IMG/VR virus record: IMGVR_UViG_3300027499_000006
Coordinates: 18,590-82,589 of that record
From: a virus
Reading direction: 5' to 3' (one strand)
DNA length: 64,000 bases
Within the stretch, counting starts at the first letter, position 1. Every line of letters begins with the position of its first letter. A model generated the notes under the pieces. It saw only the letters and a list, made by a program, of their open reading frames with translations. It did no database searches and was not told where the DNA came from. Shown one piece after another: positions 51,889-59,703 of the stretch. Position numbers and translations under genes: made by a program.

Positions 51889-54516
51889 ATGGACAACCCC
51901 TCTCCCCTTGCTAAATACTCTAGCTACTTTGGGCAAATAGGCTGGGCAGTTCTGCCTTGTCACGGAATTACTGCGGAGGGGATGTGCACGTGTGGGGGCA
52001 CTCACTCTGCACCCAAGGACGTGGGGAAGCACCCAGCTTGTAGCTGGGACAAGGAAGCAACTTCCGACGTAAACAAAATCGACCTGTGGTGGAACACTAA
52101 TCCCGAATACAATATCGGGGTCCTTTGCAAGAATTCTGGGTTTTTTGTTATTGATATTGACCCTCGCTCTGGGGGGTTTGAATCTTTTGAAGAATTTGAG
52201 GCTCTTGTTGGTGGAAACATTCCTCCAACAGTAGAAGCGATTACAGGGTTCTACTCAGACAAGGGTAGGCAGGTTCGCGGGAGACACCTCTACTACAAAG
52301 TTGAAGATGGCGAAGCACTTATTGGAAATCTTCGTGGTGCCAAATTGCCGGGTATCGATATTAAGCACAATGGCTATGTTCTTGTTCCTCCGTCCCGTCA
52401 CGTCTCGGGAACGTCCTATGAATGGAAACCAGGACACGCTCCTTGGGAGATTGAGATGGCTAAGGCTCCTGAAGAGCTTTTGGCTCCACTAAGGAGACGT
52501 ACTACGAGCTCCTCAAGGGTGGCATCCTCTTCCACTTCCTCATCAGAGTGGGGAGTGTTTGATGGACTTGAGTTTCAAGGCGAGAAACTTGATATTGAAA
52601 AAATTATGCGCGAGGGAATCGACGAGGGGGCACGAGCCGTCGAACTCTATCGTTTAGCCTGTGCCCTCGGAAATAAATACGGAACTGACGAAAGTGGTCG
52701 GTATATTGTCGAAACCGCAATGATTCGACTGAACGCAGAAAACGTTCGTCCCCCTCTAGAGTTAAACGGCCCTGGTGGTCTGCTTATGCACGTCAACAGA
52801 GCCCTAGATTTTGTTGATGCAAATCCTAAGACTTCCTCTAGGACATGGGGGGATATCGAGGACTGGCAGAAAGAGGCTGCTCAGAGGATTAGTCAGGGAA
52901 TGTTTAGGGCTGGTGGTGGTGTCGTTGAATCCACTAGTGACCCCGATGACGTAGATAAAAATGATATCTACACAGCGCCTGGAACTATTGGTGGCGCTGT
53001 TGCAAATGCAGCTTATGCTGGTCACTCTTCTCGCGAGGCCTCCAAGCTGACAAACGTTGATGTGCCAAAAGACCGAGATGCTCTTACCGAAGAAGAGGGT
53101 GGAGACCCATCAAAACGAACTCTTACTGACGTCGGTAATGGCCGTCGTCTTGTGGACGCCTATCAGTCTGTTGTTCGCTACACCCCAGGGTTGGGGTGGT
53201 TTGCGTGGTCGGGGCAACACTGGGAGGTAGACGTAGAGCACCTAAATCTTAGGGAACTAGCCAAACAAATTGCACCAAGCATTGCGAGTGAAGTGGCTGA
53301 GTATGACGAGAAAGAGCGAGTAGAAGTTCTTAAGTGGGCGAACATGGCCAAATCTACTGCTCGAATCGATGCCACAATCAAAAACGCCAACTCGGACCCC
53401 CGCATAAATGTACGAGTGGACGAGTGGGACCACGACCCGTATCTTCTTGGAGTATCCAATGGGGTGGTAGACCTTCGCACGGGGGAGCTTCTAAAGTTCA
53501 GACCAGACCTACATATCACTAAAAAGACTCCCGTTGCTTACACTCCTGGAATGCAGAGCTCTAGATTTAAGAACTTCTTGGACTACGCCACCAACGGCGA
53601 TGTCGAGTTCCAAGACTGGCTCCAGCGTGCTGTTGGTTATACCTTTACTGGACTCAACAACTTAGATTTAATGTTTGTAGTCTACGGAGCACCTGGTTCT
53701 GGTAAGAACACTTTTGTCGAAGCATTTATTAAGGCTCTTGGAACTAGGCAGTATGCGTGGCCTATGGACTCAAGTATTTTGGCGCAGAATGACAACAATG
53801 TGTCTTCCACAGACCTGTATCACTGGGCAGAGCTTCGTGGCAAGCGTGCTGTGTGGTTTGACGAACTCCCCGATGGGGAACGCATTAAAGAGAATTCAGT
53901 AAAGAAGCTGACGGGTTCGTCAGAAATTTCCGCTCGGTCCCCTGGAGAACGTCCGTTTACTTTTCAGGCTCAGGCAAAGATGTGGATTACAACCAACCAC
54001 CGACCCATTATTACCGATGATGCTATGTGGCGTCGTATTCGTCCTATCCCATGGGCTCGCGTCCCCGAGAAGTCAGACCCAACTTTAAAGAAGTACCTTT
54101 TTGACTCGGAGGGCGGATTACCGGCAGTTCTTGCTTGGGCTATCGAGGGAGCGTACAAGTACTTGAACTCTACAGAGGTAGATGGTCTGGGCTGGTGTGA
54201 GGTTGTTAGCAAAGCTGCAGAAATGTATCGAAAGAGTGAAGACCGTCTCGGCATGTTCTTTGATGATGATATGCAAAAGATTGACGGGGCCTCGGTACCA
54301 ATCAAGTCTGTCTACACTATTTATCGTATGTGGAGTGAGGGACGTGGTGAACGTCCAGTATCTCAGATTAGGTTTATTAGAATGTTGCGTGACCGAAGTG
54401 TTGAGGTCACTGGTGAGAGCGGTGGGGCTGATATTCTCGGGTATACTCTTAAACCAAAGACAGCTACTGCAAATACCGATTTAGACTGGACTGTATTAGG
54501 GAGGTTCGCACAATGA
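51889..54516 (+). CDS. Primase-polymerase / superfamily 3 helicase
   Basis: An 875-residue protein. Residues 1-205 form a bifunctional prim-pol domain (FGQIGWAVLPCHG, NIGVLCKNSGFFVIDIDPRS with the catalytic Asp pair, and IDIKHNGYVLVPPSRH). The middle (about 390-560) resembles D5_N. The SF3 helicase has Walker A near 600 (YGAPGSGKNTF), Walker B (RAVWFDELPDGERI), and sensor ITTNHRP. It should unwind and prime the phage genome for the family A polymerase. The start has no good Shine-Dalgarno sequence. The stop overlaps the next ATG (ATGA). Confidence 0.9.
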   Translation: MDNPSPLAKYSSYFGQIGWAVLPCHGITAEGMCTCGGTHSAPKDVGKHPACSWDKEATSDVNKIDLWWNTNPEYNIGVLCKNSGFFVIDIDPRSGGFESFEEFEALVGGNIPPTVEAITGFYSDKGRQVRGRHLYYKVEDGEALIGNLRGAKLPGIDIKHNGYVLVPPSRHVSGTSYEWKPGHAPWEIEMAKAPEELLAPLRRRTTSSSRVASSSTSSSEWGVFDGLEFQGEKLDIEKIMREGIDEGARAVELYRLACALGNKYGTDESGRYIVETAMIRLNAENVRPPLELNGPGGLLMHVNRALDFVDANPKTSSRTWGDIEDWQKEAAQRISQGMFRAGGGVVESTSDPDDVDKNDIYTAPGTIGGAVANAAYAGHSSREASKLTNVDVPKDRDALTEEEGGDPSKRTLTDVGNGRRLVDAYQSVVRYTPGLGWFAWSGQHWEVDVEHLNLRELAKQIAPSIASEVAEYDEKERVEVLKWANMAKSTARIDATIKNANSDPRINVRVDEWDHDPYLLGVSNGVVDLRTGELLKFRPDLHITKKTPVAYTPGMQSSRFKNFLDYATNGDVEFQDWLQRAVGYTFTGLNNLDLMFVVYGAPGSGKNTFVEAFIKALGTRQYAWPMDSSILAQNDNNVSSTDLYHWAELRGKRAVWFDELPDGERIKENSVKKLTGSSEISARSPGERPFTFQAQAKMWITTNHRPIITDDAMWRRIRPIPWARVPEKSDPTLKKYLFDSEGGLPAVLAWAIEGAYKYLNSTEVDGLGWCEVVSKAAEMYRKSEDRLGMFFDDDMQKIDGASVPIKSVYTIYRMWSEGRGERPVSQIRFIRMLRDRSVEVTGESGGADILGYTLKPKTATANTDLDWTVLGRFAQ

Positions 54517-54704
54517 GCATTACAATGAACTTTGGAGAAGAAGACCTGCCAAAGATTGTAGATGACGGAAAGGGCTACATCAAAATTGGTGACTGGAGTT
54601 TTGATATTGAAGATGAGCTCGAAGCTAAGAATTGGTGGGACTCCGTAAAGACTTGGATTGTTTTAGCTAGACACATGGACAGTATGTCCAAATCCGAAGA
54701 GTAA
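54513..54704 (+). CDS. Small acidic protein coupled to the helicase
   Basis: A 63-residue protein joined to the helicase gene by ATGA. It has GKGYIKIGDWSFDIEDELEA and a C-terminal helix. Acidic, soluble, no recognised family; a replication accessory role is suggested only by position. Confidence 0.55.
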   Translation: MSITMNFGEEDLPKIVDDGKGYIKIGDWSFDIEDELEAKNWWDSVKTWIVLARHMDSMSKSEE

Positions 54705-54723
54705 CTGTATTTTTTCTTCTGTG

Positions 54724-54732
54724 TGTTAGAAT
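54724..54732 (+). promoter_or_regulatory. Candidate extended -10 promoter before the holin-like gene
   Basis: TGT-TAGAAT (54724-54732) is an extended -10 in the 59-base gap; the holin-like gene starts 32 bases later behind AGGAG. A T-rich stretch precedes it, with no clear -35. Confidence 0.4.
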
Positions 54733-54763
54733 TAATCGTCATTACACATAGACTAGGAGAAAT

Positions 54764-55063
54764 ATGAACGACCAAATTATCGCAATTATTCGCACAGTAG
54801 TCCCCACTTTGGTAGGAGCCTTTGGAGCATTTCTATTGGCTGCAGGAGTTGAGCTGGATAATGAGACTAAGAGTGCAATGGTTGTTGCACTGACAGGCAT
54901 TTTTTCAGGAGCTTATTACGCCATTATTCGCTCTTTTGCATCTAAGGTTCCACTGGCAGGATGGCTTTTAGGCTATCCAGCAACTCCCGCATACGGGACA
55001 CCCAGTACCCCCGAACCAGTAGCAAAAACCTCGCCTAAGGGCAAGACTGGCGCAAAGAAGTAA
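54764..55063 (+). CDS. Holin-like protein
   Basis: A 99-residue protein; ATG after CTAGGAGAAAT. Two transmembrane helices are evident (about 8-29 and 39-60), then GWLLGYPATPAYG and a basic Lys/Pro/Gly tail. This matches a common actinophage holin type with a short GWLLG-type linker and charged tail. Holins open the cytoplasmic membrane at lysis. It stands alone, flanked by a promoter and a terminator, about 7 kb from the endolysin. Confidence 0.65.
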   Translation: MNDQIIAIIRTVVPTLVGAFGAFLLAAGVELDNETKSAMVVALTGIFSGAYYAIIRSFASKVPLAGWLLGYPATPAYGTPSTPEPVAKTSPKGKTGAKK

Positions 55064-55083
55064 ATTGTCTAGTAAGACTAGAG

Positions 55084-55118
55084 CTAGGGAGGTCAGAAAT
55101 GGCTTCCCTAGTTTTATT
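55084..55118 (+). terminator. Terminator after the holin-like gene
   Basis: CTAGGGA (55084-55090) pairs with TCCCTAG (55105-55111), with further inner G-U and G-C pairs, followed by TTTTATTT. Confidence 0.75.
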
Positions 55119-55136
55119 TAGTGTGTATGTAGAGAG

Positions 55137-55150
55137 TGTAGTAATATTAT
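55137..55150 (+). promoter_or_regulatory. Candidate leaderless promoter
   Basis: TGTAGTA (55137-55143) then TATTAT (55145-55150), ending 6 bases before the ATG at 55157. The spacing equals that at 48986-48998 and the TGTAGTA block equals that at 5430-5436. No Shine-Dalgarno sequence lies between. Confidence 0.4.
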
Positions 55151-55156
55151 TAGACT

Positions 55157-55354
55157 ATGAAAAAAGACTGGTCTTTTTTACTTGGCAATGTTGAATTTTA
55201 TATAAAACATTACCATCCACTTGGCGCAGGGGAAAAACCAAAGTTTGGCTGGCTTATCAGCAAGAACCCTAGCGGACTTTTTGGTAGGGGATTCACGACG
55301 GAACTTTATTTTGGGCAGAATCTTTTTGTCCTAGTGGTTTCGAGGTTTAATTAG
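55157..55354 (+). CDS. Hypothetical protein, 65 residues, probably leaderless
   Basis: A small basic and aromatic-rich protein (FLLGNVEFYIKHYHPLG, FGWLISKNPSG) preceded by a -10-like element 6 bases before ATG. No family recognised. Its stop overlaps the next GTG start (TAGTG). Confidence 0.5.
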   Translation: MKKDWSFLLGNVEFYIKHYHPLGAGEKPKFGWLISKNPSGLFGRGFTTELYFGQNLFVLVVSRFN

Positions 55355-55590
55355 TGTCGTACTGTAGATTTTTAGAGGGGGATGTTTATGTCTTCCTCAG
55401 TGGGGTTGGAGAGCTCGAGTGTTGCGCCTGCATACTGGACCCGATGGGGGAGCCATGGGGATTTTTTAAAGCAGAGAGTACTCAAGAAATGGTGGACCAC
55501 CTCGAGGCGCACAAAAAAGTTGGGCACTTTATTCCTTGGGGGGTAGTTGAACACTTGTGGGATGATGACAAAGAGAACTTTCCACTATGA
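55354..55590 (+). CDS. Conserved actinophage-type small protein
   Basis: A 78-residue protein coupled through TAGTG. It opens SYCRFLEGDVYVFLSGVG and contains CCACILDP, then an acidic end; similar small proteins are widespread in actinophages. It may bind a metal through the Cys residues. Function unknown. It overlaps the next gene as ATGA. Confidence 0.6.
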   Translation: MSYCRFLEGDVYVFLSGVGELECCACILDPMGEPWGFFKAESTQEMVDHLEAHKKVGHFIPWGVVEHLWDDDKENFPL

Positions 55591-55835
55591 AAATCACAAC
55601 TGAGACAGGTTCTGTCTACGACATCGACGACCACGGTTTCTGTGTCAAGACCGACAAGCACGGCAATCGTATGGATGCTTTTAAGGCATTCGTTATGATT
55701 CCTGTCCCCGAAAGTGTAAAAATTGTAAAAGAGGTTTTTACCCTCCCAGAAGGAAAACCTGTTGTTGGTCAGCGTCTCTACATTTCAGGGCTTAATGTCT
55801 GGTGGCTCACCACCCTCGTAGTTTCTGTCGAATAG
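55587..55835 (+). CDS. Hypothetical beta-rich protein
   Basis: An 82-residue protein coupled through ATGA. It has short strands (KITTETGSVYDIDDHGFCVK) and a hydrophobic end (LNVWWLTTLVVSVE). No recognised domain. It ends the operon that starts at 55157; a GC-rich hairpin follows directly. Confidence 0.55.
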   Translation: MKITTETGSVYDIDDHGFCVKTDKHGNRMDAFKAFVMIPVPESVKIVKEVFTLPEGKPVVGQRLYISGLNVWWLTTLVVSVE

Positions 55836-55839
55836 ACAA

Positions 55840-55987
55840 ACCCCCCACCAGCACGACTTGGCGGGGGGTGCGGACTGGGCATCAGTCCTTGCCTTGGACA
55901 CGACATGAGTGGTTTCTAGCGTCAAGCGGGTGTCGGCCCAATCTCACTGCCCGCGCTAGTCCTTGGCTTAAACGGGATGCCTCCCGT
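55840..55987 (+). ncRNA. Candidate structured RNA (four hairpins)
   Basis: This non-coding stretch is clearly more GC-rich than its surroundings. It can form: ACCCCCC/GGGGGGT (55840-55846 with 55863-55869, plus inner CCA/TGG); GGACT/AGTCC (55872-55876 with 55884-55888); a stacked CTAGC and GCGGG with CCCGC and GCTAG (55916-55959, with a five-base bulge); and ACGGGA-TGCC-TCCCGT (55972-55987). No tRNA T-arm pattern is seen, and the reading frames across it look like chance. The first hairpin may be the terminator of the gene before. The strand is not certain. Confidence 0.4.
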
Positions 55988-56025
55988 CGGCTGGACGCTG
56001 ATGGGGTAAGTATAGCGCTAAAAAC

Positions 56026-56055
56026 TTGACTTGATGTAGCAGATGTGGCTATACT
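56026..56055 (+). promoter_or_regulatory. Sigma-70-type promoter
   Basis: TTGACT (56026-56031), an 18-base spacer, then TATACT (56050-56055). Close to consensus for both hexamers. It would start transcription near 56062 and serve the short genes from 56079 on. Confidence 0.7.
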
Positions 56056-56078
56056 AGCCCTAATTGAAGGGATAAAAC

Positions 56079-56216
56079 ATGGCAGGAAAAGGCAGAGGTG
56101 GGGGAAACTCCGCCCCAAAGAGCCCAATTAGTGACCGTAAAAATAACAAGTCTTCGAAAAAGCGTCCTAAAGTATTCGATTCTGTGAAGCGCAGATTAGT
56201 CACTAAAGATGTCTAG
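56079..56216 (+). CDS. Small basic protein, 45 residues
   Basis: The first gene after a strong promoter; ATG follows GAAGGGATAAAAC. The protein is very basic with a Gly-rich opening (MAGKGRGGGNSAPKSP) and Lys/Arg clusters (KNNKSSKKRP), suggesting nucleic acid binding. It overlaps the next gene by 8 bases. Strong early expression of a small basic protein fits a host-takeover factor, but no family is known. Confidence 0.6.
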   Translation: MAGKGRGGGNSAPKSPISDRKNNKSSKKRPKVFDSVKRRLVTKDV

Positions 56217-56433
56217 AGGACAATGTACTCTCTGCGGGGACATCATGGAATCCAAGCACCGTCACGATTTTGTGAAGTGCAAGTGTGGTGAGTCTTTCCT
56301 AGATGGAGGAGACGACTACTGGCGCAGAACAATGACGACAGTTATGATTGACGAAACGACCTACACGGGCGGGGAGCTCCTCGCTCACTTAGACGAACTA
56401 GACAAGGAGGATGACAATGGGAAAGCACAATAA
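56209..56433 (+). CDS. Small zinc-ribbon-like protein
   Basis: A 74-residue protein with a Cys/His cluster: CTLCGDIMESKHRHD followed by CKCGES. Four Cys suggest a zinc ribbon. The second half is acidic (LDELDKEDDNGKAQ). ATG lies inside the previous gene's end. A recurring phage zinc-ribbon type; target unknown. Confidence 0.6.
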   Translation: MSRGQCTLCGDIMESKHRHDFVKCKCGESFLDGGDDYWRRTMTTVMIDETTYTGGELLAHLDELDKEDDNGKAQ

Positions 56434-56773
56434 GGACCTTGGCCCTGCTGACAAGATTTACAATCTCGAGGACGTAGACCAGATAACTCTTACTCAGTAT
56501 CTTGAGGGACAGCGCAAGGGTATGTACGAATGCCACGAAGCATTCAGTGACACCATCGAACGACTTCGTCGAAGCCTCGAGGATGTCTGGGCTATTGAAT
56601 ATTCGGGGGTTATCACATCTGATAAGAAGGCTCGGGTAGAAGAGATTACCTTTGCCATTAACACTCTTACCACTCTTGATGACATGTTTCAGGGAGCCTA
56701 TGACGAAAAACTCTCTGCTATCAATGTGGAGGATGAAGACTGGGGCGAAGGCCACGGGGAGGTTCGGCTGTGA
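56417..56773 (+). CDS. Hypothetical helical protein
   Basis: The ATG at 56417, 6 bases after AAGGAGG, is chosen over the ATG at 56411 that abuts the ribosome site. The 118-residue product is helical (LEGQRKGMYECHEAFSDTIE, SLEDVWAIEYSG) with an acidic tail. No recognised family. It overlaps the previous gene by 17 bases and the next as GTGA. Confidence 0.55.
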   Translation: MGKHNKDLGPADKIYNLEDVDQITLTQYLEGQRKGMYECHEAFSDTIERLRRSLEDVWAIEYSGVITSDKKARVEEITFAINTLTTLDDMFQGAYDEKLSAINVEDEDWGEGHGEVRL

Positions 56774-56937
56774 GCAACCTAACTAACCAAGACAGGGCGG
56801 ATTTCGACTTCATCACAGACTTCCTCAATAGGAAGCCCTACACAGCTCCCGATGGCAAAGTCTTAACGGGAGATAATGCCTTAGAGTTTATAGAGGCTTT
56901 CTTCCCCGAGGAAGCGGAGAAGTTCAGGAACAAGTAA
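56770..56937 (+). CDS. Hypothetical protein, 55 residues
   Basis: GTG start overlapping the previous stop (GTGA). Protein: helical and acidic, with RADFDFITDFLNRKPYTAPD and FIEAFFPEEAEKFRNK. No recognised domain. The next gene begins 4 bases later. Confidence 0.5.
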   Translation: MSNLTNQDRADFDFITDFLNRKPYTAPDGKVLTGDNALEFIEAFFPEEAEKFRNK

Positions 56938-56941
56938 GCAA

Positions 56942-57094
56942 ATGAAGGTTATTAAGCACTTCTACAGGGTAGGCAAGGCACTGTTTAGAAGTTTTACTTG
57001 CAAACATGAAGACAGCTATTCGGCTCTGTGTCCGTACACAGAAAAAATTTATGTGACTTGCACTAACTGCCTTACTAGGATTGATGAATTTTAA
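56942..57094 (+). CDS. Small Cys-rich protein, 50 residues
   Basis: ATG 4 bases after the previous stop. Cys at 20, 30, 40 and 43 (CKHEDS, ALCPYT, CTNC) suggest a small zinc-binding fold. Basic N-terminus (KVIKHFYRVGKALFRSF). One of several small metal-binding proteins in this block. Function unknown. Confidence 0.5.
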   Translation: MKVIKHFYRVGKALFRSFTCKHEDSYSALCPYTEKIYVTCTNCLTRIDEF

Positions 57095-57123
57095 ACTTAC
57101 CACTAGAGGAATGAGGGCTAAAA

Positions 57124-57618
57124 ATGAAGTTACCCTACCGAAAACCAATTACCTCCCTAAGCGAGGAGCAAATGGCATTTATTCTTTCTAGCCGATTTAG
57201 GAATGACTTAAGTGACGTGGGCGGTTTTGTTGGCCCGGGCTGGAATAACATTATTTACGACCTCAACAAGAAGCTCGAAGCCGAGAAGCCTGACTATCAG
57301 ATTCTTCAGATTAAAGAGAAGTTTGGGGGGCTTAGGTTCTACACCGGCGAACTGCCCTACTCAGGTTGGGAATACATCAGCGAGGCAGAGAAGCTTTCCC
57401 TGAAGACCTGTGAAGAGTGCGGCCGACCCGGTAAGATTTGGAACCGTAGGGGCTGGGTTCGCACTCTGTGTTGGATTGACTACAACGTCTCGGAAATTAA
57501 CAAGAGCCTCTGGATTCTCCAACGGCGTGGTCTTACTGCTTTCTTTAAAAGTTACTTTTACGTCCGCCGTCTACGCAGGAAAGTGAAACGGGAAGAGAGC
57601 GCGGAAAATAAAAATTAA
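57124..57618 (+). CDS. Conserved phage hypothetical protein with CxxC motif
   Basis: A 164-residue protein; ATG after AGAGGAATGAGGG. The pattern GWNNIIYDLNKKLEAEKPDY, then IKEKFGGLRFYTG and CEECGRPGKIWNRRGWVRTL is seen in many phages of actinobacteria. It probably binds zinc through its Cys residues. The C-terminus is very basic (RRLRRKVKR). Function unknown. Confidence 0.65.
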   Translation: MKLPYRKPITSLSEEQMAFILSSRFRNDLSDVGGFVGPGWNNIIYDLNKKLEAEKPDYQILQIKEKFGGLRFYTGELPYSGWEYISEAEKLSLKTCEECGRPGKIWNRRGWVRTLCWIDYNVSEINKSLWILQRRGLTAFFKSYFYVRRLRRKVKREESAENKN

Positions 57619-57647
57619 CTTTTTTAGTGTCCTGTGCTTTACTTTAA

Positions 57648-57656
57648 TGGTAGAGT
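57648..57656 (+). promoter_or_regulatory. Candidate extended -10 promoter before the HNH gene
   Basis: TGG-TAGAGT (57648-57656) is an extended -10 about 27 bases before the HNH gene start; an AAGGAG ribosome site follows. No good -35. Confidence 0.4.
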
Positions 57657-57682
57657 ACAGACACCTAAATTAAGGAGTAAAT

Positions 57683-58111
57683 ATGCCTAGGTCCAAAAAA
57701 GAGTACAACGCTTACATGCGCGAATATCAGATGCGCAGGTACCACACCCGCAGGGCAATGTTTATTTTTGAGATGGGCGGGAAGTGCGCTGTATGCGCAT
57801 CAACCGAAGGTCTTGAGTTCGACCACATTGACCCCAAGCTCAAGTCTTTCAATGTTGGCGACAGGTTGTCGAATCGCAGTGAAGAGGTAATTCGCGCAGA
57901 GCTAGAAAAGTGTCAGCTTTTGTGCACACCGTGTCACAAGTCTAAGTCTCGTGCTGGCGCTTCTTTTGGTCACGGGGGTGGCAAGACTGGAATGCGCAAC
58001 TGCCGTTGCGAGCTTTGCGCTCCGCTAAAGAATGCCTACATGCGAGAGCTGAAGCGTCGTCGCGCCCAAGAAAAGAATCAGAAAGAGAGCGCGGGAAATG
58101 GGATTCTTTGA
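57683..58111 (+). CDS. HNH endonuclease
   Basis: A 142-residue basic protein; ATG follows TTAAGGAGTAAAT. It has CAVCASTEGLEFDHIDPKLK, then CQLLCTPCHKSKS, the HNH core (His-Asn/Asp-His) with flanking Cys pairs. The N-terminus and C-terminus are very basic, and a second Cys pair (NCRCELCAP) follows. It may be a homing-type nuclease or a DNA packaging nuclease. It sits far from the terminase side, so a mobile or defence role is more likely. Confidence 0.8.
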   Translation: MPRSKKEYNAYMREYQMRRYHTRRAMFIFEMGGKCAVCASTEGLEFDHIDPKLKSFNVGDRLSNRSEEVIRAELEKCQLLCTPCHKSKSRAGASFGHGGGKTGMRNCRCELCAPLKNAYMRELKRRRAQEKNQKESAGNGIL

Positions 58112-58196
58112 AAGTAGCTTTTGGACTAGTGGCTACCCTATCGGGATTGCAATTGTTATTACTCTTTTATTTATTATTAAGAAGTACAAACTTTAA
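58098..58196 (+). CDS. Small membrane protein, 32 residues
   Basis: Starts within the last 14 bases of the HNH gene. A single transmembrane helix (YPIGIAIVITLLFII) is followed by KKYKL. Such single-span small proteins often affect the host membrane. No family recognised. Confidence 0.45.
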   Translation: MGFFESSFWTSGYPIGIAIVITLLFIIKKYKL

Positions 58197-58210
58197 CGAC
58201 GGAGCTATAA

Positions 58211-58405
58211 ATTTTAAATGACTTAAAACTTTTAGATGTTTTTATTCTTGAAGTTACTCTTGTATCTCTTTGTATCTTTACATTTTTATGGTTTTGGGTT
58301 ATTCTTGTCTATGAACCAAAAAAACGGGGTCGCCATACTTACGACTATTACTACGAGCCTCGAGTAGAAAAGAAAAAAAGACGCGGCCGTCATACTTACG
58401 ACTGA
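58211..58405 (+). CDS. Small membrane protein with twin RGRHTYD repeats, apparent ATT start
   Basis: The frame opens after a TAA at 58208-58210 and contains no ATG, GTG or TTG start before the membrane helix. The first codon, ATT at 58211, follows GGAG (58201-58204) at 6 bases, a normal spacing. The 64-residue product has one transmembrane helix (VTLVSLCIFTFLWFWVILVY), then a basic tail with two copies of RGRHTYD. The regular protein-like tail argues it is real. The start assignment is inference. Confidence 0.4.
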   Translation: MLNDLKLLDVFILEVTLVSLCIFTFLWFWVILVYEPKKRGRHTYDYYYEPRVEKKKRRGRHTYD

Positions 58406-58431
58406 TATAAAACAAAGATGGAGGATTTTTA

Positions 58432-58908
58432 GTGGAGTATCAAATTACATGTCGTCCTTACGCAGAGCACAACTGCAGCAAGAAACATAAAAACAAAGAA
58501 GACCAATTTGTATGTTATTTTAGCGAAGGGTTTTCAGTGAGGAAAGTTCGTCTCGGCGAAAAGCAACCTGCTTTTTGCGAGTTTCAAGGAGCTGGAGACT
58601 GGGCGGTTATTCACGCTCTAGATGCTCGAGGCTCTAAAGAAGTACCGCAACCGCACACCAAGTATTACATTAAGTTTTTTGAGCTTCTTGATGATGCGGC
58701 TCAGTACTGGAAAGAGCTCAAAGCAGAGCATGGTGAAGAAGGGAAGTGTGCCCCCCAGTGTGTGGGCGTATACCCACATATTTTAACTATGCACATGGGT
58801 TGGCCTATTAAAGGTGAAGGCAAAAACCCTAAACCGCTCTGGCCAAAGGAGTTTGTAAAAAATTTGTACTTCTATGAGCGGTACACAAAAGTTTTAGAAG
58901 TTAGCTAG
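58432..58908 (+). CDS. Hypothetical protein
   Basis: A 158-residue protein; GTG start after GATGGAGGA. Basic first part with several Cys and His (CRPYAEHNCSKKHKN), then a mixed region (CEFQGAGDWAVIHALDARGS). No family recognised. Transcription probably continues from the HNH region. Confidence 0.55.
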   Translation: MEYQITCRPYAEHNCSKKHKNKEDQFVCYFSEGFSVRKVRLGEKQPAFCEFQGAGDWAVIHALDARGSKEVPQPHTKYYIKFFELLDDAAQYWKELKAEHGEEGKCAPQCVGVYPHILTMHMGWPIKGEGKNPKPLWPKEFVKNLYFYERYTKVLEVS

Positions 58909-58942
58909 ACAACAACGTAATTAAGGAAAGACAGTACTGCAA

Positions 58943-59461
58943 ATGAAAATTCTTGAGACCGAAGAACTGGACGGAAAGCTAAAAACTGTCCCAGGCTACT
59001 ACATTCCGTTAGGCGAGCAACAGCTACTAGTTCCTGAGAGAGCTAGTCGTTACGTTGTTTATGAAGATGTAGAAGCCAAAGTTAAGGTGACTATTGCTTT
59101 AGTTGATAGTAGATTCGAGGTTGTCAGTTTAGGAATTGGAGACGGCTCTCAGCCTGTCTATACTAGGTCTCTAACAAAACTCTCTCTTCCTAAAGTTGTT
59201 CGTGAGATTGCCCTCCGTGCAATTCCTCGCAGTGACTATTGGACTTCTAAGTCTCTGGTTAGTAAATTAGATATCACGGATGACTATCTTGCTCAGCTGT
59301 ATTGGTTTGAGTACATAACTCGAGGTGCCCCTCGGGAAGCAATTATGCAAGCTACTGGGTGGTCTAGGGCAAATGCCAACTACCACATTCGACGCATCTC
59401 TAAATTTATCGATTTACCTAACCCAAGTTCAGAAGTTAAAGAAAAAGCGAGCGTTAAATGA
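58943..59461 (+). CDS. Putative HTH protein of actinophage type
   Basis: A 172-residue protein. The C-terminal 60 residues (LYWFEYITRGAPREAIMQAT, then GWSRANANYHIRRIS) have a helix-turn-helix-like pattern that recurs in actinophages. The N-terminal part is beta-rich (YYIPLGEQQLLVPERASRYV). It is likely a DNA-binding regulator. The stop overlaps the next ATG (ATGA). Confidence 0.55.
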   Translation: MKILETEELDGKLKTVPGYYIPLGEQQLLVPERASRYVVYEDVEAKVKVTIALVDSRFEVVSLGIGDGSQPVYTRSLTKLSLPKVVREIALRAIPRSDYWTSKSLVSKLDITDDYLAQLYWFEYITRGAPREAIMQATGWSRANANYHIRRISKFIDLPNPSSEVKEKASVK

Positions 59462-59703
59462 CATTTACACTACACACTATTGTCGAAGAGTACTTGCAGG
59501 AGCTCGACAAAATTACTGAGGCTCGAGAGGTGTTACGTAATCGCATAGTGGACCTTTATGAGCAGTCGTATGAAACCGACGATGACAGCGAGCGAGATGC
59601 TCTAGTTGTTGATGCCACAAAGATGGAGCAACAGGTCGACGCATTTACGGCCAAAGGAAATCACTACATTCTTAAGATAGACCAGCTAAATGGGGTCCGC
59701 TAA
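59458..59703 (+). CDS. Small coiled-coil protein
   Basis: An 81-residue helical protein (VEEYLQELDKITEAREVLRN) coupled by ATGA to the HTH gene before it and by TAATG to the next. No domain recognised; it may partner one of the flanking DNA-binding proteins. Confidence 0.5.
   Translation: MTFTLHTIVEEYLQELDKITEAREVLRNRIVDLYEQSYETDDDSERDALVVDATKMEQQVDAFTAKGNHYILKIDQLNGVR

Noticed and set aside
55840-56020. A tRNA in the GC-rich gap
   Set aside because: No T-arm (GGTTCRA) or cloverleaf could be fitted on either strand by eye.
55802-56029. A 75-residue rightward frame over the structured gap
   Set aside because: It starts inside the previous gene in another frame, has no ribosome site and no protein-like pattern.
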